Shown here in pieces: positions 6,862 through 9,658 of a stretch of DNA of 9,658 nucleotides. A program made the position numbers and the translations under genes. The DNA lies in NCBI GenBank assembly GCA_023269645.1, contig JAHFPR010000062.1, positions 1-9,658 on the forward strand, written 5' to 3'. A model generated the notes under the pieces. The model was not told where the DNA came from, did not search any database, and was given only the letters and a program-made list of their open reading frames with translations. The number at the start of each line of letters is the position of its first letter. Position 1 is the stretch's first letter. The stretch is from Alphaproteobacteria bacterium (GTDB taxonomy: Bacteria; Pseudomonadota; Alphaproteobacteria; Rickettsiales; UBA8987).

Positions 6862-8058
6862 ATGCCCCGCCAGTTTTACCGCATTGAGCGTTTGCCGCCC
6901 TACGTATTCGCCGAAGTCAACAAGGTGAAGGCCGAAGCGCGCAAGCGTGGCGAGGACATCATTGATTTCGGCATGGGCAATCCGGATGCGCCCACCCCGC
7001 CGCACATCGTGGAAAAACTCCGCGAAACCGCGCTGGACGGCACGGCGCACGGCTATTCCGTTTCGGCGGGGATCATCGGCCTGCGGCGCGCGCTGGCGGG
7101 CTATTACGAGCGACGGTTCAATGTGAGCCTCGATCCGGAAACGGAAGTGGCGGTGAGCCAGGGTTCCAAGGAAGGGCTGTTCCATCTGGCCGTGGCGATT
7201 TCCAAGCCGGGCGATGTCATCCTCACCTCCGACCCCAGCTATCCCATTCATCCCTATGGCTTTATCATCGCGGAGGCGAGCGTGCGCTTCATGCGGCGGG
7301 ATTTCAACAGCGACGATGTGGCGGGGAATTTCCTCCGCCAGGTCAAATATGCGATTGAAACCACCAGCCCCAAACCACTGGCGGTGATCGTGAATTATCC
7401 CTGCAACCCCACGGCGGAAGTGGTGGATTTGGCCTTCTATGAGGAACTGATAAGCATCTGTAAGCATTACGATATTATCGCTATTTCCGACCTCGCCTAT
7501 TGCGAGATTTATTTCGACGGCAACCCCCCGCCTTCCATCCTGCAAGTGAAGGGCGCGAAAGATGTGGCGGTGGAGTTCACCACGCTCAGCAAAACCTATT
7601 CGATGGCGGGCTGGCGCGTGGGTTTCTGCGCCGGGAATCCGGAGCTGATTTACGCGCTGAAGCGCATCAAGAGCTACCTCGATTACGGCAGCTTCACCCC
7701 GATACAAGTGGCTGCTACAGCGGCGCTCAATGGCCCGCAGGAATGCGTGGAAGAAGCGCGCAACCGCTACAAGGAACGCCGCGACGTGCTGGTGAAAGGC
7801 CTGCACAGCGCGGGCTGGATGGTGAAGAATCCGGCGGCCTCCATGTTCATCTGGGCGGAGTTGCCGGAGCGGTTTTCGCACCTCGGCTCGCTGGAATTCT
7901 CCAAAAAACTGATGCGCGAGGCGCAGGTGGCGGTTTCCCCCGGCGTAGGCTTCGGCCCCGGCGGCGACGGCCACGTGCGCATCGGGCTGGTGGAAAATGT
8001 GCACAGAACTCGGCAGGCCGTGCGGAATATAAAACGCTTCCTTCGGGAAGCCTCTTAA
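6862..8058 (+). CDS. alaC: PLP-dependent class I/II aminotransferase, AlaC-like
   Basis: The 398 residues match fold-type I aminotransferases and closely resemble E. coli AlaC (glutamate–pyruvate aminotransferase), starting from the shared N-terminal pattern RI-x-RLPPYVF (7–16). Visible landmarks are the substrate-loop GNPD (39–42), PSYPIHPYG (125–133), NPT (182–184), Asp210, which would contact the PLP ring nitrogen, and the PLP-binding lysine Lys244 in TLSKTYSMAGWRVGF with Arg252. A late HVRIGL supplies the carboxylate-binding arginine. Such proteins are often annotated as LL-diaminopimelate or aspartate aminotransferase in alphaproteobacteria; substrate choice cannot be read from sequence, but the nearby hom points to aspartate-family or alanine metabolism in the cytoplasm. 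The start is supported by the family N-terminus, although no Shine-Dalgarno is visible. The 65 bases before it show only a weak hairpin (AGTAG 6812–6816 / CTACT 6825–6829). Confidence 0.93.
   Translation: MPRQFYRIERLPPYVFAEVNKVKAEARKRGEDIIDFGMGNPDAPTPPHIVEKLRETALDGTAHGYSVSAGIIGLRRALAGYYERRFNVSLDPETEVAVSQGSKEGLFHLAVAISKPGDVILTSDPSYPIHPYGFIIAEASVRFMRRDFNSDDVAGNFLRQVKYAIETTSPKPLAVIVNYPCNPTAEVVDLAFYEELISICKHYDIIAISDLAYCEIYFDGNPPPSILQVKGAKDVAVEFTTLSKTYSMAGWRVGFCAGNPELIYALKRIKSYLDYGSFTPIQVAATAALNGPQECVEEARNRYKERRDVLVKGLHSAGWMVKNPAASMFIWAELPERFSHLGSLEFSKKLMREAQVAVSPGVGFGPGGDGHVRIGLVENVHRTRQAVRNIKRFLREAS
8036..8051 (+). other. UUCG-tetraloop hairpin at the 3' end of the aminotransferase gene
   Basis: GCTTCC (8036–8041), loop TTCG and GGAAGC (8046–8051) form a perfect 6-bp stem closed by C(UUCG)G, an exceptionally stable tetraloop in RNA. 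It lies in the last codons of the aminotransferase gene. No U-run follows on the plus strand, so full termination is unlikely; it may mark an mRNA 3' end or stabilise the upstream message against exonucleases. On the minus strand a short T-run (GTTTTATATT) follows, but no gene needs a terminator there. Confidence 0.35.
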
Positions 8059-8096
8059 GATAATCTATAAAAAACAACTGATCGTTGGAGAACCGC

Positions 8097-8276
8097 ATGA
8101 AAAAAAAGGTAACACCGTCCCAACCAGATTTTTCGCATCACAACTTTGACCGAAGCAGTTATGTAACACTTCGAACAACTGTGGGTCGTGATGCGGCAAC
8201 AGGAAGATTTGTGGATCGGGGCGGTGAATCAGGGCAGTTTTGTGCAGTAAAAAACCCATCTTCCAGAAAAGAATAG
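8097..8276 (+). CDS. Small protein with GRDAATGRFV motif, unknown function
   Basis: This 59-residue ORF begins at an ATG with a well-placed GGAG (8086–8089, 7 bases upstream); a TTG at 8085 would add four residues but lies on the ribosome site itself. The N-terminus is basic and polar (MKKKVTPSQPDF). The centre reads VGRDAATGRFVDRGG, followed by a shorter similar piece, ESGQFCAVK. From memory, short proteins with an RDAxTGxFV element are widespread in bacteria and mostly uncharacterised; I have no function to offer. It has no membrane segment or signal peptide. The stop is 8 bases before the following HAD gene, so translation of the two is probably coupled. Base composition is poorer in GC than the aminotransferase gene upstream. 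Confidence 0.65.
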   Translation: MKKKVTPSQPDFSHHNFDRSSYVTLRTTVGRDAATGRFVDRGGESGQFCAVKNPSSRKE

Positions 8277-8284
8277 CAAGCTAT

Positions 8285-9175
8285 ATGCCGAATATTGCCA
8301 TTGTTTGGGATTTTGATGGCACACTCACGCCAGACGACTCCACAACCAAGGTAGTGGAGGCACTGGAGGGTAAGGGGAAGGGGTCTGAATTCTGGGGGTA
8401 CATAAAATCTCTCCGGGGAGATACGCCACTACCCGAATGGGAGCATATTCTTGCTTCGGATGCGCCTATTTGGATGTACTCCCTTGCCCGGATTGCTTTT
8501 CGCAGGAAAGTGCCGTTGAACACAGAATTCTTCCGAGAATTTGTATTGCCAAATATTACACTATTTCCTAATGTTGTCCCTTTTCTGCGGACGATTAAAA
8601 ATATGGAGAATCTTCCTGAGTTTAGGGAAATGAACCTTCATATTCATCACTTTATTGTTTCTGCCGGGTTGAAAGATCTTATCCAGCAGGTTTTTCCCGA
8701 CGGGTTGATTACCTGGGTTTTTGGTTGCCGTTATACAGTAGTGGTGCAGGAGGGATTTGAAAATGATCCTGAGGAAAGTGTCCCTGTATTTTGTATGGAC
8801 GAAACCATGAAAACCCGTGCATTGTTTGAAATATCCAAAGGATCGTTTAATGACCCTAAAAAGCACGTAAATCGAAGAGTGCCAGAACGCAACCTCTGGG
8901 CATCATTCAGAAACATTATTTATATCGGCGACAGTGATACAGATGTTCCGGCATTGGCACTTACCCGGGATCGCGGCGGTTTGGGGGTGGGGGTATTTAA
9001 TCCTCTGAAAGCAGAAGATGAGAATACGCAAAAGAAACTCAAAAAACTCCGCATTAATAGGCGGGCGGATTTAATTACGCCTGCAAATTTTTCTGAAAAA
9101 GGTGAGTTATTCGACTACCTTAAAATGCGCTGCATCCAGATACGGCAACGATATGCTGCAGAAAAACACACTTAA
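8285..9175 (+). CDS. HAD-superfamily hydrolase (phosphoserine phosphatase-like fold), substrate unknown
   Basis: All four HAD motifs are present in the 296 residues: motif I DFDGTLT (9–15) with nucleophile Asp9 and acid/base Asp11, motif II Ser126 in FIVSAGL, motif III Lys176 in DETMKTRALFEISKG, and motif IV GDSDTD (215–220) with metal-binding acidic residues. DxDGT with the motif II–IV arrangement indicates an active Mg2+-dependent phosphatase. The long insert between motifs I and II (about 16–120) would be a C1-type cap that sets substrate choice. The frame extends upstream to a TTG at 8240 inside the small ORF; the ATG at 8285 is preferred since it starts five residues before the first beta strand, though its ribosome site is weak. 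The gene is strikingly AT-rich: 35% GC at 8521–8580 by hand count, against 65% at 7081–7140. Its last 23 bases overlap hom in another frame. Horizontal acquisition is likely. Confidence 0.9.
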   Translation: MPNIAIVWDFDGTLTPDDSTTKVVEALEGKGKGSEFWGYIKSLRGDTPLPEWEHILASDAPIWMYSLARIAFRRKVPLNTEFFREFVLPNITLFPNVVPFLRTIKNMENLPEFREMNLHIHHFIVSAGLKDLIQQVFPDGLITWVFGCRYTVVVQEGFENDPEESVPVFCMDETMKTRALFEISKGSFNDPKKHVNRRVPERNLWASFRNIIYIGDSDTDVPALALTRDRGGLGVGVFNPLKAEDENTQKKLKKLRINRRADLITPANFSEKGELFDYLKMRCIQIRQRYAAEKHT

Positions 9176-9658
9176 CATCGGAATCGCTGGCCTGGGCACG
9201 GTGGGTGCGGGGGTGGTGAAGCTGCTGGCCGAGAAGCGGGAATTGCTGGCGGCGCGGTGCGGAAAAAATCTGGTTGTCACCGCCGTTTCCTCGCGGGATC
9301 GGCGCAAGGATCGCGGTATTTCCCTGGACGGGATAATCTGGCATGAGGATGCGCGCGCGCTGGCCGCAGACCCCTCTATCAACCTGGTGGTTGAACTTAT
9401 CGGCGGCGTGGATGGCGTGGCGCACGAACTTGTTCGTTCCGCATTAGAAATGAATAAGCACGTGGTGACGGCCAACAAGGCACTCATCGCCACGCACGGG
9501 CTGGAACTGGCGAAGCTCGCCGAGAAAAAAAACGTGGAGCTCGCCTTTGAAGCCTCAGTGGCCGGGGGAATCCCGATACTCAAGTGCCTGCGCGAGGGGC
9601 TGGCCGCCAACCGCTTCCGCCGCATCTCCGGCATCCTCATCGGCACGTGCAATTATAT
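9153..9658 (+). CDS. hom: Homoserine dehydrogenase, partial (C-terminus beyond right edge)
   Basis: Homoserine dehydrogenase reduces aspartate-4-semialdehyde to homoserine with NAD(P)H, the branch point to threonine and methionine. I translated 168 complete codons from the ATG at 9153 to the edge. The N-terminal nucleotide-binding Rossmann domain shows GIAGLGTVGAGVV (10–22), then VVELIGG (79–85) and HVVTANKAL with catalytic-type Lys109. The substrate domain begins with EASVAGGIPILK (133–144) and GILIGTCNY (160–168), where Ile163 replaces a residue usually Asn or Ser. The remaining catalytic region and the expected ACT domain lie outside the window. The start overlaps the 3' end of the HAD gene by 23 bases and has no strong Shine-Dalgarno, so it may depend on translational coupling. 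Base composition returns to the GC-rich background here. Confidence 0.95.
   Translation, partial: MLQKNTLNIGIAGLGTVGAGVVKLLAEKRELLAARCGKNLVVTAVSSRDRRKDRGISLDGIIWHEDARALAADPSINLVVELIGGVDGVAHELVRSALEMNKHVVTANKALIATHGLELAKLAEKKNVELAFEASVAGGIPILKCLREGLAANRFRRISGILIGTCNY

Noticed and set aside
6802..8004. 400-codon open frame on the minus strand opposite the aminotransferase gene
   Set aside because: The plus-strand gene is complete with PLP motifs; the reverse frame is a shadow without domain signals.
9107..9652. 181-codon minus-strand frame at the right edge
   Set aside because: It is antisense to hom, whose Rossmann and substrate motifs are clear.

Overview
The window looks like the chromosome of an alphaproteobacterium, moderately GC-rich in most genes. 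The signs are the gene order mnmE–mnmG–rsmG with a perfect parS site (the usual neighbourhood of parA/parB and the replication origin in this class), a class I PHA synthase, and an AlaC-type aminotransferase next to homoserine dehydrogenase. I cannot name a genus from the sequence.

Left half (1–5722), all on the minus strand and probably one transcription unit running leftwards: phaC (polyhydroxyalkanoate synthase), mnmE and mnmG (the two subunits of the tRNA wobble-uridine modification enzyme), then rsmG (16S rRNA G527 methyltransferase), which runs off the left edge. A perfect 16-bp ParB-binding palindrome lies at 2451–2466, between mnmE and the most likely mnmG start. A 61-bp inverted-repeat segment at 3810–3870 separates a good Shine-Dalgarno sequence from the mnmE start codon and looks like a small inserted palindromic element.

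Centre (5723–5853): a divergent intergenic region holding a 10-bp palindrome, a weak promoter candidate and a GC-rich hairpin.

Right half (5854–9658), all on the plus strand: two small lipoproteins of unknown function (the first with a fourfold 15-bp repeat coding for NPPSS), an AlaC-like aminotransferase, a small 59-residue protein with a GRDAATGRFV motif, a HAD-superfamily phosphatase, and the start of hom (homoserine dehydrogenase), which runs off the right edge. The small protein and the HAD gene are clearly more AT-rich than their neighbours and split aminotransferase from hom, two genes I would expect to be adjacent. They are the best candidates for a horizontally acquired, undescribed two-gene module. 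The HAD gene overlaps the start of hom by 23 bases.

I see no tRNA, rRNA, CRISPR array, transposase or convincing intrinsic terminator in the window.
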